33,132 nt of DNA from an uncultured Oscillospiraceae bacterium. GTDB taxonomy: Bacteria > Bacillota > Clostridia > Oscillospirales > Oscillospiraceae. Positions 1-7,515 of the stretch are shown one piece after another. The translations under genes were made by a program, and so were the position numbers. Position 1 is the first letter of the stretch. Every line of letters begins with the position of its first letter. The notes beneath the pieces were generated by a model, which was not told where the DNA came from, did not search any database, and saw nothing but the letters and a program-made list of their open reading frames with translations. The DNA lies in NCBI GenBank assembly GCA_904420145.1, contig CAJFUI010000020.1:1-33132 (forward strand). The letters run 5' to 3'.

Positions 1-252
1 AAAGTAGTAGAGGTCGCCGTCGTTGTAGCTGTACTCCATGTCCTTGCGCTCCACGAAGGCCTGCTCAAACTTGGCGGTGGGGTTGAAGGACGTCTCGGTG
101 ACGGCCCCGGTGACGACGTTCTTCATCTTGGTACGGACAAAGGCCGCGCCCTTGCCGGGCTTGACGTGCTGGAACTCCACCACCTGCATGACCTTGCCGT
201 CCATCTCAAAGGTAACACCGTTGCGAAACTCACCTGCGGTAATCGTTGCCAT
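1..252 (-). CDS. efp: Elongation factor P, N-terminal part (cut by window start)
   Basis: The first 84 codons of translation elongation factor P, which enters the ribosomal E site and helps polyproline-containing peptides form. The visible part covers the N-terminal KOW-like domain and the start of the first OB domain. The conserved loop VKPGKGAAF is present; its lysine at residue 34 is the residue post-translationally modified in many EF-P proteins (family knowledge). The ATG at 250-252 is preceded by a strong AGGAGG ribosome binding site about 8 bases upstream, so the start is secure. The gene runs off the left edge, so nothing can be said about the C-terminal domain. It has its own sigma-A-like promoter in the gap that separates it from the RluA-type gene on the other strand. 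Confidence 0.95.
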   Translation of the reverse strand, partial: MATITAGEFRNGVTFEMDGKVMQVVEFQHVKPGKGAAFVRTKMKNVVTGAVTETSFNPTAKFEQAFVERKDMEYSYNDGDLYYF

Positions 253-291
253 ATCTCATATCCTCCTGTCGGAAAAAATTGTCCGTGTGGT

Positions 292-320
292 ATTTTACCC
301 CAATATGATTGTAATTGCAA
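292..320 (-). promoter_or_regulatory. Sigma-A-type promoter of efp
   Basis: On the minus strand TTGCAA (315-320) and TAAAAT (292-297) are separated by 17 bases, about 40 bp upstream of the efp start. Spacing is ideal and both hexamers are close to consensus. Confidence 0.65.
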
Positions 321-437
321 GTATTTTGTAGTAAAATATCCCAGCTCGGCTGCCCATAGGAAAAAAGCACGGCAAAAAGGTCCCTGTGGGCCTATGGCGG
401 CCGCACCCTCCATCCTCCCACAAAGGCGGTTACGGCT

Positions 438-1094
438 ATGATTCCCGTTTTCTATGAAGATAAACACCTGCTTGTCTGTCTCAAGCCCTCCGGCGTCCTC
501 TCCCAGAGCACGCCTGCCGAGCGGGAGAGCATGCTCACGCTGCTCCAGGGCCAGTTGGGCGGCGAGATCTATCCGGTCCACCGGCTGGACCGGGAGAGCG
601 CCGGGCTGATGGTCTTCGCCCGGACCCAGGCCGCCGCCGCCGCTCTCTCCGAGGCCATCGCCCGCCGGGACTTTACCAAGCGGTACCTCTGCGTGGCCCA
701 TGGCCGCGTAGAGCCGCCGGAGGGCACCTGGGAGGATCTGCTGTTTACCGACCGGGCCCGGAGCAAAACCTTTGTGGTCCAGCGCATGCGCAAGGGCGTC
801 AAATCCGCCGTCCTTGACTACCGGGTCCTTGCCGAGGCGGAGGGGAACACGCTGCTGCGCGTCACCCTCCACACTGGGCGCACCCACCAGATCCGCGTAC
901 AGGCCGCCAGCCGCCGTCTTCCCCTCCTTGGAGATAGAAAATATGGCGGAGGCTCCGGGCAGCTGGCCCTGTGGAGCGCCTATCTCGCCTTTCCCCACCC
1001 CAAGACAGGAGAGGAGATGGCCTTTCGCGCCCTGCCGGAGCCTGTGGGCTTCTGGGCGCCCTTCGCCCCCCATCTCCGTCAGGAGCTGCTGTAA
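438..1094 (+). CDS. RluA-family 23S rRNA/tRNA pseudouridine synthase
   Basis: Converts specific uridines in ribosomal or transfer RNA to pseudouridine in the cytoplasm. The protein has 218 residues and consists of the catalytic domain only, without an N-terminal S4 RNA-binding domain. The catalytic motif HRLDRESAG lies at residues 48-56, with D51 as the expected nucleophilic aspartate, and the second family motif GRTHQIR is at 147-153. The ATG at 438 is preceded by only a weak ribosome binding site (AAAGGCGG). It stands alone between divergent efp and the convergent peptidase gene, with which it shares a terminator. The exact target base cannot be read from the sequence; compact RluA-type proteins without S4 are common in Clostridia. 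Confidence 0.9.
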   Translation: MIPVFYEDKHLLVCLKPSGVLSQSTPAERESMLTLLQGQLGGEIYPVHRLDRESAGLMVFARTQAAAAALSEAIARRDFTKRYLCVAHGRVEPPEGTWEDLLFTDRARSKTFVVQRMRKGVKSAVLDYRVLAEAEGNTLLRVTLHTGRTHQIRVQAASRRLPLLGDRKYGGGSGQLALWSAYLAFPHPKTGEEMAFRALPEPVGFWAPFAPHLRQELL

Positions 1095-1105
1095 AAAGGA
1101 AAAAG

Positions 1106-1145
1106 GGAGGGCAGGGACACTGCATGTCCCTGCCCTCCTTCTTTT
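1106..1145. terminator. Bidirectional intrinsic terminator
   Basis: A perfect 14-bp stem (1106-1119 with 1125-1138) and 5-base loop, followed by TTCTTTT on the plus strand and, read on the minus strand, by CCTTTTTCC. It ends the RluA-type gene and the convergent peptidase gene. Confidence 0.85.
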
Positions 1146-2211
1146 ACAGGATCAGCAGATCCTTAGGGGCGAGGGTGATGTCCTCGCAGCCCCCCTCCTG
1201 CAGCACGATCACATCCTCGATGCGCACGCCGAAGCGCCCCGGGAGGTAGACCCCCGGCTCCGCGGAGAGCACGGTCCCCGCCGGAAGGGGCGCCGTCCAG
1301 CCGGGGGCGGCGTTAGGGGACTCGTGGATCTCCACGCCGAGGCTGTGGCCAAAGCCGTGGCCAAAGAAGGCCCCATAGCCCGCCTCGGCCAGCACCGCCT
1401 CCCCGGCGGCGTGGATCTCCGCCCCGGAGACACCGGCCTTGGCCACGGCGATACCCGCAGCTTGGGCCCGGAGCACCGCGTCGTACACCCGCTCCATCTC
1501 CTCGCTCACCTGGCCCACCGCCACCGTCCGGGTCATGTCCGAGCAGTAGCCGTTGTAGATGCAGCCAAAGTCCATGGTCAGGAAGTCCCCTGCCTCCACC
1601 GCCTTGTCGGTGGGCACGCCATGGGGCATGCTGCTGTTGGCACCGCTGACCACAATGGGGTCAAAGGACATCTTCTCCGCCCCCCGCAGGAGCATCTGGT
1701 ACTGCAAAAAGGCGGCGATCTCCTTCTCTGTCCGGCCGGCACGGATAAAATTGAGGGTCTCCGTCAGCGCCGCCTCGGCGATGCGCTGGGCCTTGACCAT
1801 CTGCTCGATCTCCCAGCCGTCCTTCACCGCCCGCAGCTCCCCCAAAAGGGCGCTGGCTGGACACAGCTGCGCTTCTATGCGCTTTTTCAGCCGCTCGAAC
1901 TCCGCCACGGTGGTGTAGGCCTCCTCGTATCCGAGGCGCTGGACGCCGTGGCGCTGGAGGGCCTCACCGATCAGCTGATAAGTAGAGCGCTCCCTGGTGC
2001 TCTCCTCTACCGCCGCGCCGTCAACACGCCGCCGGGCCGCCTCGATATAGCGGCTGTCCGTGAAGAAATAGCTCCCCTCCCCCGTCACCAGCACCGCGCC
2101 GGCGGTGGAGTGGAAGCGGGTGGCATACAGCCGTCCCGGCTCGCTGAGGATCAGCATGGCGTCAATTTGGTAGTCCGGGAGCTTTTTGGCAATCTGTTCC
2201 AATCGGTTCAT
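1144..2211 (-). CDS. Xaa-Pro aminopeptidase (M24 family metallopeptidase)
   Basis: Cytoplasmic metallopeptidase of 355 residues that removes N-terminal residues preceding proline. The N-terminal creatinase-like domain spans about residues 1-130 and the pita-bread catalytic domain about 135-355. All five expected metal ligands are visible: D214 (TMDFG), D225 (CSDMTRT), H289 (GHGFGHS), E318 (SAEPG) and E332 (VRIEDV). A longer reading frame extends upstream, but the ATG at 2211 overlaps the stop of the yqeG gene in an ATGA arrangement, which fits translational coupling and the usual family length. The pair is transcribed together toward the shared terminator. In many Clostridia a proline dipeptidase of this type sits directly before efp; here efp is only separated by the RluA-type gene. 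Confidence 0.92.
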   Translation of the reverse strand: MNRLEQIAKKLPDYQIDAMLILSEPGRLYATRFHSTAGAVLVTGEGSYFFTDSRYIEAARRRVDGAAVEESTRERSTYQLIGEALQRHGVQRLGYEEAYTTVAEFERLKKRIEAQLCPASALLGELRAVKDGWEIEQMVKAQRIAEAALTETLNFIRAGRTEKEIAAFLQYQMLLRGAEKMSFDPIVVSGANSSMPHGVPTDKAVEAGDFLTMDFGCIYNGYCSDMTRTVAVGQVSEEMERVYDAVLRAQAAGIAVAKAGVSGAEIHAAGEAVLAEAGYGAFFGHGFGHSLGVEIHESPNAAPGWTAPLPAGTVLSAEPGVYLPGRFGVRIEDVIVLQEGGCEDITLAPKDLLIL

Positions 2212-2717
2212 TTTTTCCGTTCTCTCCTTTTCGCAATCGCTTTGAAGGGCCGCTGCAGCAGATGGAGCACATGGTTCCACGCCCCCACCGGCCCGCCGAT
2301 GGGCTCCACCATCAATGCCCAAACCCCGCTGCGCCGGGCACCCAGCACGTCGGTCAGCAGCTTATCCCCCAGCATAGCGGTTTGCGCCGGTGACACGCCG
2401 GCGAGGGCCATGGCCTCCTGGTAGCCCCGGCGGGAGGGCTTGCCCGCGTGACCTACATAGCGGATGCCGAGGCTGCCGCAGAAGCGCTCCACCCGCGCAG
2501 GGGAGCGGTTGTTGGACAGGATCATCACCGTAATGCCGCGGCTCCGCAGCCCCTCCAGCCACTTTTTCAGTTCCTCGTCCGGCTCCGAGACGGAGCGGGG
2601 GGCCAAGGTATAGTCAAGGTCGCACAGCAGCAGGCGGATCTTCCGCCCCTGCAGCAGCTCCGGTGTTACGTCGCTGTAGCGGCGGAGCATCCGGTCCGGG
2701 ATCAGTGAAAAAGGCAT
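2208..2717 (-). CDS. yqeG: YqeG-family HAD phosphatase (subfamily IIIA)
   Basis: A 169-residue haloacid dehalogenase-superfamily protein of the YqeG group; its physiological substrate is not known from this sequence. Motif I is DLDYTL (residues 33-38, nucleophile D33 and acid/base D35), motif II is SNN (68-70), the motif III lysine is in GKPS (K93), and motif IV is GDKLLTD (117-123). The fold lacks a large cap, as expected for subfamily III. The ATG at 2717 has an AGGAG box 8 bases upstream and replaces a longer open frame that lacks a ribosome binding site. Its stop overlaps the peptidase start by four bases, so the two genes form an operon driven by the promoter at 2770-2798. Confidence 0.9.
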   Translation of the reverse strand: MPFSLIPDRMLRRYSDVTPELLQGRKIRLLLCDLDYTLAPRSVSEPDEELKKWLEGLRSRGITVMILSNNRSPARVERFCGSLGIRYVGHAGKPSRRGYQEAMALAGVSPAQTAMLGDKLLTDVLGARRSGVWALMVEPIGGPVGAWNHVLHLLQRPFKAIAKRRERKK

Positions 2718-2745
2718 AATGGACTCCTGTTTTGCATACTTTGTC

Positions 2746-2774
2746 TTGAGATAAAGGGCTCTTAATAATAGTAT
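2746..2774 (+). promoter_or_regulatory. Possible promoter of the divergent 2814 gene
   Basis: TTGAGA (2746-2751) and TAGTAT (2769-2774) are 17 bases apart on the plus strand. The -10 overlaps the -10 of the divergent yqeG promoter, so the two would compete for polymerase. Matches are only moderate. Confidence 0.35.
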
Positions 2775-2798
2775 ACCACCTGCGCCCATACTGCACAA
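2770..2798 (-). promoter_or_regulatory. Promoter of the yqeG-peptidase operon
   Basis: On the minus strand TTGTGC (2793-2798) and TATACT (2770-2775) are 17 bases apart, roughly 50 bp before the yqeG start. Confidence 0.55.
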
Positions 2799-2813
2799 GG
2801 GGAGGAACTGATT

Positions 2814-3581
2814 TTGCAGGTCTATTTGTCCGTGATTCCCCGCCACTGCCGGGAAGCCATAAAGTACCATACCCGCTTAGCCCATGTGGCCTACCGCATC
2901 GGCCCCGACTCCCACCTGCTGCGCCAGAGCCTGCTGATGCAGACCAAGGGCGGGCTCCTCTCCCTCAGCGACCGGGACTGCCCGCCCATCACCCGGCCGG
3001 AGGCCCTCTGCCGGGAGCTGTGGCAGGAGTGCGGCCTCCGGGGGTATTTAGGCGTCTTAGCGGATTTTGAGTCGGACCCCTGTGAGGACCGCGTCGCCTT
3101 TCTCCGGCGGCTGTGCGCCCTGCTCAGGGGACACAACCGCCGGCTCTTTCTCCCGGAGCGCTGGGCCCTGCAGGTCCCCGGCGCCACCGCCGTCATCTGC
3201 ACTGCCCTCTCCGGCGGCAGCTTTCAGGCCCGGCTCCGGGAGGCGGCGGACCACTTCGGCCCCAATCAGACGGCCCTCGACGTCCAGCGGCTGACCATGG
3301 ATTTCACCCTCCCCTCCCCCACCGGCATGGGGACGCCTCTCAGCCGGGAGGATTTTCAGGCCGTTTGGCAGGAGCACAGCCCCACCCCCTTCTACTCTAA
3401 AGACCTCTGCGCCAAATACTTCACCTACACCAAGGAGGGGGTGAGCCACTTCCTCCTCTTCGACGACGCGGACACCATCCGCCGGAAAATCCGCACCGGC
3501 AGCAGCATGGGGCTGTGCGCCGCTTTTCTCATGTACCCGGAGGTCCAAGACCTCCTGCCCGCCCTCTTTCGTCCCCAGTAG
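2814..3581 (+). CDS. Uncharacterised 255-residue protein, possibly a GH18-like barrel
   Basis: I do not recognise a named family with confidence. The protein has no signal peptide or membrane segment and appears cytoplasmic. Two places resemble glycoside hydrolase family 18 barrels: GVLADFESDP (about residues 79-88), which keeps the DxE end of the GH18 DxxDxDxE motif, and a C-terminal stretch around LLFDDADTIRRK followed by GLCAAFLMYP, which resembles the last beta-alpha unit of GH18 enzymes. This is an inference from pattern only. The start is TTG at 2814 with GGGGAGG about 8 bases upstream, and no ATG start is better placed. The gene is monocistronic, between a divergent promoter region and a strong hairpin at 3590. 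Confidence 0.6.
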   Translation: MQVYLSVIPRHCREAIKYHTRLAHVAYRIGPDSHLLRQSLLMQTKGGLLSLSDRDCPPITRPEALCRELWQECGLRGYLGVLADFESDPCEDRVAFLRRLCALLRGHNRRLFLPERWALQVPGATAVICTALSGGSFQARLREAADHFGPNQTALDVQRLTMDFTLPSPTGMGTPLSREDFQAVWQEHSPTPFYSKDLCAKYFTYTKEGVSHFLLFDDADTIRRKIRTGSSMGLCAAFLMYPEVQDLLPALFRPQ

Positions 3582-3589
3582 ACTCTCCT

Positions 3590-3630
3590 GCGCCGGCCGC
3601 CCTCTTTTTCAGCGGCCGGCGCCTGCGTTT
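3590..3630 (+). terminator. Hairpin terminator after the 2814 gene
   Basis: Perfect 11-bp GC-rich stem (3590-3600 with 3612-3622), followed after four bases by GTTTTCC. The loop also contains a T-run. Confidence 0.6.
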
Positions 3631-3728
3631 TCCGCCCATCTCCTTCGACAGCCCCGCCGCTTTCCCCCTCTCCCTTCTCTCTTTATCAAAGATTCCCCAC
3701 AATTTTTGCCTGTTTTTGAATAATTCCC

Positions 3729-3757
3729 TTGACAAGGTGCAGTTTAATCGGTATAAT
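3729..3757 (+). promoter_or_regulatory. Consensus sigma-A promoter of rpsU
   Basis: Perfect TTGACA (3729-3734) and perfect TATAAT (3752-3757) with a 17-base spacer, 77 bp before the rpsU start. This is the best housekeeping promoter in the window. Confidence 0.92.
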
Positions 3758-3833
3758 GTTACAGGTAAAGCCATGTAATGGCCCTTAACGTATCCTGGAT
3801 AGAGCCGGATACAGCGGAGGGAGGGAAATATAG

Positions 3834-4019
3834 ATGTCTGAAGTTCATGTCAAGGAGGGCGAGTCCCTCGACAGCGCTCTCAAGCGTTTTAAGCGCAGCT
3901 GTGCCAAGGCCGGCGTCATCGCCGAGGTCCGGAAGAGAGAGCACTATGAGAGCCCCAGCGTGAAGCGCCGCAAGAAGAGCGAGGCGGCCCGCAAGAACCG
4001 CAACAAGCGCTACTATTGA
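3834..4019 (+). CDS. rpsU: 30S ribosomal protein S21
   Basis: Small basic protein of the 30S subunit that sits near the anti-Shine-Dalgarno end of 16S rRNA. It is 61 residues long, the normal length, with the conserved start [20 protein letters not shown], a central KREHYESPS motif and a lysine/arginine-rich C-terminal tail ending NKRYY. The ATG at 3834 is preceded by a GGAGGGA ribosome binding site. It is transcribed alone from a perfect consensus promoter and closed by a strong terminator, so it is an independent, highly expressed unit. Confidence 0.97.
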   Translation: MSEVHVKEGESLDSALKRFKRSCAKAGVIAEVRKREHYESPSVKRRKKSEAARKNRNKRYY

Positions 4020-4025
4020 TGATTG

Positions 4026-4060
4026 AAAGATCCCGCCATCTATTGGCGGGATCTTTTCTT
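4026..4060 (+). terminator. Intrinsic terminator after rpsU
   Basis: Perfect 12-bp stem (4026-4037 with 4045-4056), 7-base loop, then a short T-rich tail TCTTTA on the plus strand. Confidence 0.88.
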
Positions 4061-4114
4061 TAAAAGGACTTCACCTCCTCCCGGAACGGTACGCCGCCAT
4101 CTGGCAAAAAACAC

Positions 4115-4143
4115 TTGACAATGCCTTTCCCCCATGCTATAGT
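4115..4143 (+). promoter_or_regulatory. Sigma-A promoter of the T-box-trpB2 unit
   Basis: TTGACA (4115-4120) and TATAGT (4138-4143) with a 17-base spacer, immediately before the T-box leader. Confidence 0.88.
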
Positions 4144-4149
4144 GAGTAA

Positions 4150-4426
4150 TGTTAAAACTGATGAGGAAGGGTAAGTACTTCCCGCGCGATGCGCTGCAGA
4201 GAGTCGCCGGCGGTGGAAAGGCGATGCGATAGGCGGGAGGGAATGGCCTTCTGAGGGCGAACCGAACAGACAGTAGGGGAGCCGGAGGGGATCTCCGTTA
4301 TCAAAGCCGGCGTATGGTTGTACGCACAAAGTGGTCGGGTTTTTCCGTCAAGCCGGGTGGCACCGCAGAAGCGATTTGGCGCTTTTGTCCCAGCAATTGG
4401 TAGCTGTGGGACAAAGGCGTTTTTTC
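4150..4426 (+). promoter_or_regulatory. Tryptophan-specific T-box riboswitch with terminator
   Basis: A tRNA-sensing leader. Stem I contains a specifier loop with AGTA on the 5' side (4074-4077 plus 100, that is 4174-4177) and GAA-TGG on the 3' side; the loop is closed above by 4178-4185 pairing with 4233-4240. The specifier codon TGG (4244-4246) reads tryptophan. The distal Stem I element GGTGGAAA is at 4212-4219. The T-box proper, GGGTGGCACCGCAG, is at 4355-4368; the base after TGG is C (4361), which would pair with the G discriminator typical of bacterial tRNA-Trp. The terminator is a 13-bp stem (4380-4392 with 4407-4419) followed by six Ts. Uncharged tRNA-Trp is expected to favour the antiterminator and so expression of trpB2. 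Confidence 0.95.
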
Positions 4427-4485
4427 TTTTGTCCCGGACCTTTTCCCCACGGGGAAGCGAGACATTTTGAAAGGAGAACAATACC

Positions 4486-5871
4486 ATGAGCGAAAACAAG
4501 ATCCCCTACAAGATTTATCTGTCCGAAGAGGAGATGCCGAAAGCCTGGTACAATGTGCGGGCGGATATGGCCAACAAGCCCGCTCCCCTGCTCAACCCCG
4601 GCACCCATCAGCCCATGACAGCGGAGGAGCTCGCCCCTGTGTTCTGTGAGGAGCTGGTCAAGCAGGAGCTGGATGACACCACCGCTTATATCCCCATTCC
4701 CCAGGAAATTCAGGACTTCTATAAGATGTACCGCCCCTCCCCCTTGGTGCGGGCCTACTGCTTGGAGGAAAAGCTCCAGACCCCGGCCAAGATCTACTAC
4801 AAGTTTGAGGGCAACAACACCTCCGGCTCCCACAAGCTCAACAGCGCCATTGCCCAGGCCTACTACGCCAAGAAGCAGGGACTCAAGGGCGTGACCACCG
4901 AGACTGGCGCCGGCCAGTGGGGCACCGCTTTGTCCATGGCCTGCTCCTACTTCGGTCTGGACTGCAAGGTGTATATGGTCAAGTGTTCCTATGAGCAAAA
5001 ACCCTTCCGCCGGGAGGTGATGCGGGTCTACGGCGCCAGCGTAACCCCCTCCCCCTCTGAAACCACTGCCGTGGGCCGCAAGATCCTCGCTGAGCACCCC
5101 GGCACCACCGGCTCCCTCGGCTGCGCCATCTCCGAGGCGGTAGAAGTGGCCACCTCTACTCCCGGCTACCGCTACGTGCTGGGCAGCGTGCTCAATCAGG
5201 TGCTGCTCCACCAGAGCGTCATCGGCCTGGAGACCAAGACCGCCATGGACAAGTACGGTATCGTCCCCGACATCATCATCGGCTGCGCCGGCGGCGGCTC
5301 CAACCTGGGCGGCCTGATCTCCCCCTTCATGGGTGAGAAGCTGCGGGGCGAGCGGGACTACCGCTTCATCGCCGTGGAGCCCGCCAGCTGCCCCAGCTTC
5401 ACCCGGGGCAAGTTCGCCTACGACTTCTGCGATACCGGCATGGTCTGCCCCTTGGCCAAGATGTACACCCTCGGCAGCAGCTTCATCCCCTCCGCCAACC
5501 ACGCCGGCGGCCTGCGCTACCACGGTATGAGCTCCACCCTCTCCCAGCTCTATCACGACGGGCTCATGGAGGCTGTCTCTGTGGAACAGACCAAGGTCTT
5601 TGAGGCGGCGGAGCAATTCGCCCGGGTGGAAGGCATCCTCCCCGCCCCCGAGTCCAGCCATGCCATCAAGGTGGCCATCGACGAGGCCATGAAGTGCAAG
5701 GAGACCGGCGAGGAGAAGACCATCCTCTTCGGCCTCACCGGTACAGGTTACTTTGACATGGTGGCCTATGAGAAGTTCCATGACGGCAAGATGACCGACT
5801 ATATCCCCACCGACGCCGACCTGCAGGTGGGCTTTGACGGCATCCCCAAGTTCCCCGGCAATGAGTTTTAA
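4486..5871 (+). CDS. trpB2: TrpB2-type tryptophan synthase beta-like protein
   Basis: PLP-dependent enzyme that condenses indole with serine to give tryptophan. At 461 residues it is longer than the canonical TrpB (about 400) and has the long N-terminal extension typical of the TrpB2 group. The PLP Schiff-base lysine is K117 in GSHKLNSA, and the phosphate-binding loop GGGSN is at 269-273. The ATG at 4486 follows AAAGGAGAA. No trpA or other trp gene is nearby, so it is an orphan beta subunit. The tryptophan T-box directly upstream shows that the cell controls it according to tRNA-Trp charging, which supports a real role in making tryptophan, probably from free indole (inference). The neighbour glyA interconverts serine and glycine, but it is on the other strand. 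Confidence 0.95.
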   Translation: MSENKIPYKIYLSEEEMPKAWYNVRADMANKPAPLLNPGTHQPMTAEELAPVFCEELVKQELDDTTAYIPIPQEIQDFYKMYRPSPLVRAYCLEEKLQTPAKIYYKFEGNNTSGSHKLNSAIAQAYYAKKQGLKGVTTETGAGQWGTALSMACSYFGLDCKVYMVKCSYEQKPFRREVMRVYGASVTPSPSETTAVGRKILAEHPGTTGSLGCAISEAVEVATSTPGYRYVLGSVLNQVLLHQSVIGLETKTAMDKYGIVPDIIIGCAGGGSNLGGLISPFMGEKLRGERDYRFIAVEPASCPSFTRGKFAYDFCDTGMVCPLAKMYTLGSSFIPSANHAGGLRYHGMSSTLSQLYHDGLMEAVSVEQTKVFEAAEQFARVEGILPAPESSHAIKVAIDEAMKCKETGEEKTILFGLTGTGYFDMVAYEKFHDGKMTDYIPTDADLQVGFDGIPKFPGNEF

Positions 5872-5890
5872 GTAAGCCTGTCAAAAAAGT

Positions 5891-5926
5891 AAAACCCCGC
5901 CGACTGAAAAGCCGGCGGGGTTTTTT
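5891..5926. terminator. Bidirectional terminator between trpB2 and glyA
   Basis: An A4-led stem (5891-5902, with 8 GC pairs, against 5913-5924) followed by six Ts on the plus strand. On the minus strand the hairpin is followed by TTTTACTTTTTTG, so it can also end glyA. Confidence 0.88.
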
Positions 5927-5948
5927 GCTCTTTTTCTCGTATGACAGG

Positions 5949-7196
5949 TTACAGGCCCCGGTAGAGGGGGTACTTGGTGGTGAGGTCCCGGACCATCTCC
6001 AGCACAGAGGCGCGGTTGCCATCGGCGTCCTCCACCATAGCGGCGATGCCATCGGCCACCCGCTCCATGTCCGCGCTGCCCATGCCCCGGGCCGCCACCG
6101 CCGCAGTGCCCAGACGGATACCGCTGGTAGTGTTGGGAGGCGTGGGGTCGTTGGGGATGGCGTTCTTGTTGCAGGTGATGTTGGCGCTGTCCAAAATGGC
6201 CTCACAGGCCTTGCCGGTCAGCCCCTTATTGCGCAGGTCCACCAGCATCAGGTGGTTGTCCGTCCCGCCGGAGAACAGCTCAAAGCCCCGGTCCATCAAG
6301 CCCTTAGCCAGCGCCCGGCAGTCATCCAGGATCAGCTGCTGGTAGCACTTGAAGCTGGGGTCCATGATCTCCTTAAAGGCCACCGCCTTGGCAGCGATCA
6401 CGTGCATCAGCGGGCCGCCCTGCACGCCGGGGAACACCGCACGGTTGAGCTTGTGCTCCTTGGCGAACTCCTCGTCGGAGAGGATCAGGCCGCCCCGGGG
6501 CCCCCGGAGGGTCTTGTGGGTGGTGGAGGTGGTCACGTGGGCATAGGGGATGGGGCTGGGGTGGAGCCCGGCGGCCACAAGGCCGGCGATGTGGGCGATA
6601 TCCGCCATCAAATAGGCGCCGCAGGCATCGGCAATCTCCCGGAAGCGCTTAAAGTCGATGGTCCTCGGATAGGCGCTGGCGCCGCAGATGATCAGCCGGG
6701 GCTTGCTCTCCATGGCGATGCGCTCCACCTCGTCATAGTCGATCAGGCCGTCCTCCCCCACGCCGTAGGAGACGATGTTATAGATTAAGCCGGAGAAATT
6801 CACGGGGCTGCCGTGGCTGAGGTGGCCGCCGTGGGCCAAATTCATGCCCATAATCGTGTCCCCGGGCTTGCAGAGGGCCAGCTCCACCGCCATGTTCGCC
6901 TGGGTGCCGGAGTGGGGCTGCACGTTGGCGTAGGTGCAGCCGAAAATCTTCTTGCAGCGCTCAATGGCGATGTTCTCCACCACGTCTACCTCCTGGCAGC
7001 CGCCGTAGTAGCGGTGGCCGGGGTAACCCTCGGCGTACTTGTTGGTCAGCGGCGTGCCCATGGCGCTCATCACCGGAAAGCTGGCGAAGTTCTCCGAGGC
7101 AATCAGCTCAATATGGCTCTCCTGACGGTCGATCTCCCGCTGGATCGCCTCTGCAATCGCCGGATCCACCGCCCGCACGACATCGATTGGGTACAT
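5949..7196 (-). CDS. glyA: Serine hydroxymethyltransferase
   Basis: PLP enzyme that interconverts serine plus tetrahydrofolate with glycine plus 5,10-methylene-tetrahydrofolate, the main entry to one-carbon metabolism. The protein has 415 residues, the usual length. Visible family motifs are IELIASENF (29-37), NKYAEGYPG (52-60), and the PLP lysine K228 in [12 protein letters not shown]. An upstream in-frame ATG exists, but the ATG at 7196 has GAAGGAG 8 bases before it and matches family starts. It is convergent with trpB2 and divergent from sigG. Its promoter was not found with certainty; a TATAAT on the minus strand at 7280-7285 overlaps an inverted repeat. Confidence 0.96.
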   Translation of the reverse strand: MYPIDVVRAVDPAIAEAIQREIDRQESHIELIASENFASFPVMSAMGTPLTNKYAEGYPGHRYYGGCQEVDVVENIAIERCKKIFGCTYANVQPHSGTQANMAVELALCKPGDTIMGMNLAHGGHLSHGSPVNFSGLIYNIVSYGVGEDGLIDYDEVERIAMESKPRLIICGASAYPRTIDFKRFREIADACGAYLMADIAHIAGLVAAGLHPSPIPYAHVTTSTTHKTLRGPRGGLILSDEEFAKEHKLNRAVFPGVQGGPLMHVIAAKAVAFKEIMDPSFKCYQQLILDDCRALAKGLMDRGFELFSGGTDNHLMLVDLRNKGLTGKACEAILDSANITCNKNAIPNDPTPPNTTSGIRLGTAAVAARGMGSADMERVADGIAAMVEDADGNRASVLEMVRDLTTKYPLYRGL

Positions 7197-7270
7197 AGCA
7201 TACGTCTCCTTCTTCTTTACTGACAGGCATACCTGCAACATTCTATTCTTTTCTTATACCACAGCGCAGC

Positions 7271-7293
7271 GGAAAAAGCATTATACTTTTTCC
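7271..7293. repeat. Inverted repeat over a glyA -10-like element
   Basis: GGAAAAAG (7271-7278) and CTTTTTCC (7286-7293) form a perfect 8-bp inverted repeat around 7 bases. A TATAAT hexamer on the minus strand (7280-7285) lies in the centre, 84 bp before the glyA start. No good -35 sits 17 bases upstream, so promoter and operator are only suggestions. The rest of the 319-bp glyA-sigG gap is AT-rich; apart from the sigma-F-type promoter I see nothing else in it. Confidence 0.4.
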
Positions 7294-7458
7294 ACAATTC
7301 CCCCTTATTTTTTCTCTTTTCCCCCTGATATATTCACAAATCTCTCTGATACGCAAACATTTTCTTTTTATTTTGTCCTCATGTAGAGAGCACTTGTCCT
7401 TATACTGCTGATGCGCCGCCGCTGATTTCCCGGCGACAAAACCTCCCTTTTTGCCGCC

Positions 7459-7488
7459 GTATAAACCCAACTCCCGCCGGAAATACTT
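7459..7488 (+). promoter_or_regulatory. Sigma-F-type forespore promoter of sigG
   Basis: GTATA (7459-7463), 15 bases, then GGAAATACTT (7479-7488). This fits the sigma-F consensus GywTA-N15-GGnrAnAnTw at every specified position. It lies 28 bp before the sigG start. In Bacillus, sigG is transcribed by sigma-F RNA polymerase, so both context and sequence agree. Confidence 0.75.
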
Positions 7489-7515
7489 TGGCTATGACGG
7501 ACGAGGAGTGGTGCT

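Noticed and set aside
772-2424. 550-codon plus-strand frame opposite the Xaa-Pro aminopeptidase
   Set aside because: It runs through the RluA-type gene, a strong bidirectional terminator and the peptidase gene, all clearly coding in other frames.
4348-5781. 477-codon open frame antisense to trpB2
   Set aside because: Low-complexity G/A/V/L/H-rich translation typical of the antisense strand of a GC-rich gene; the plus-strand frame is an unmistakable TrpB2.
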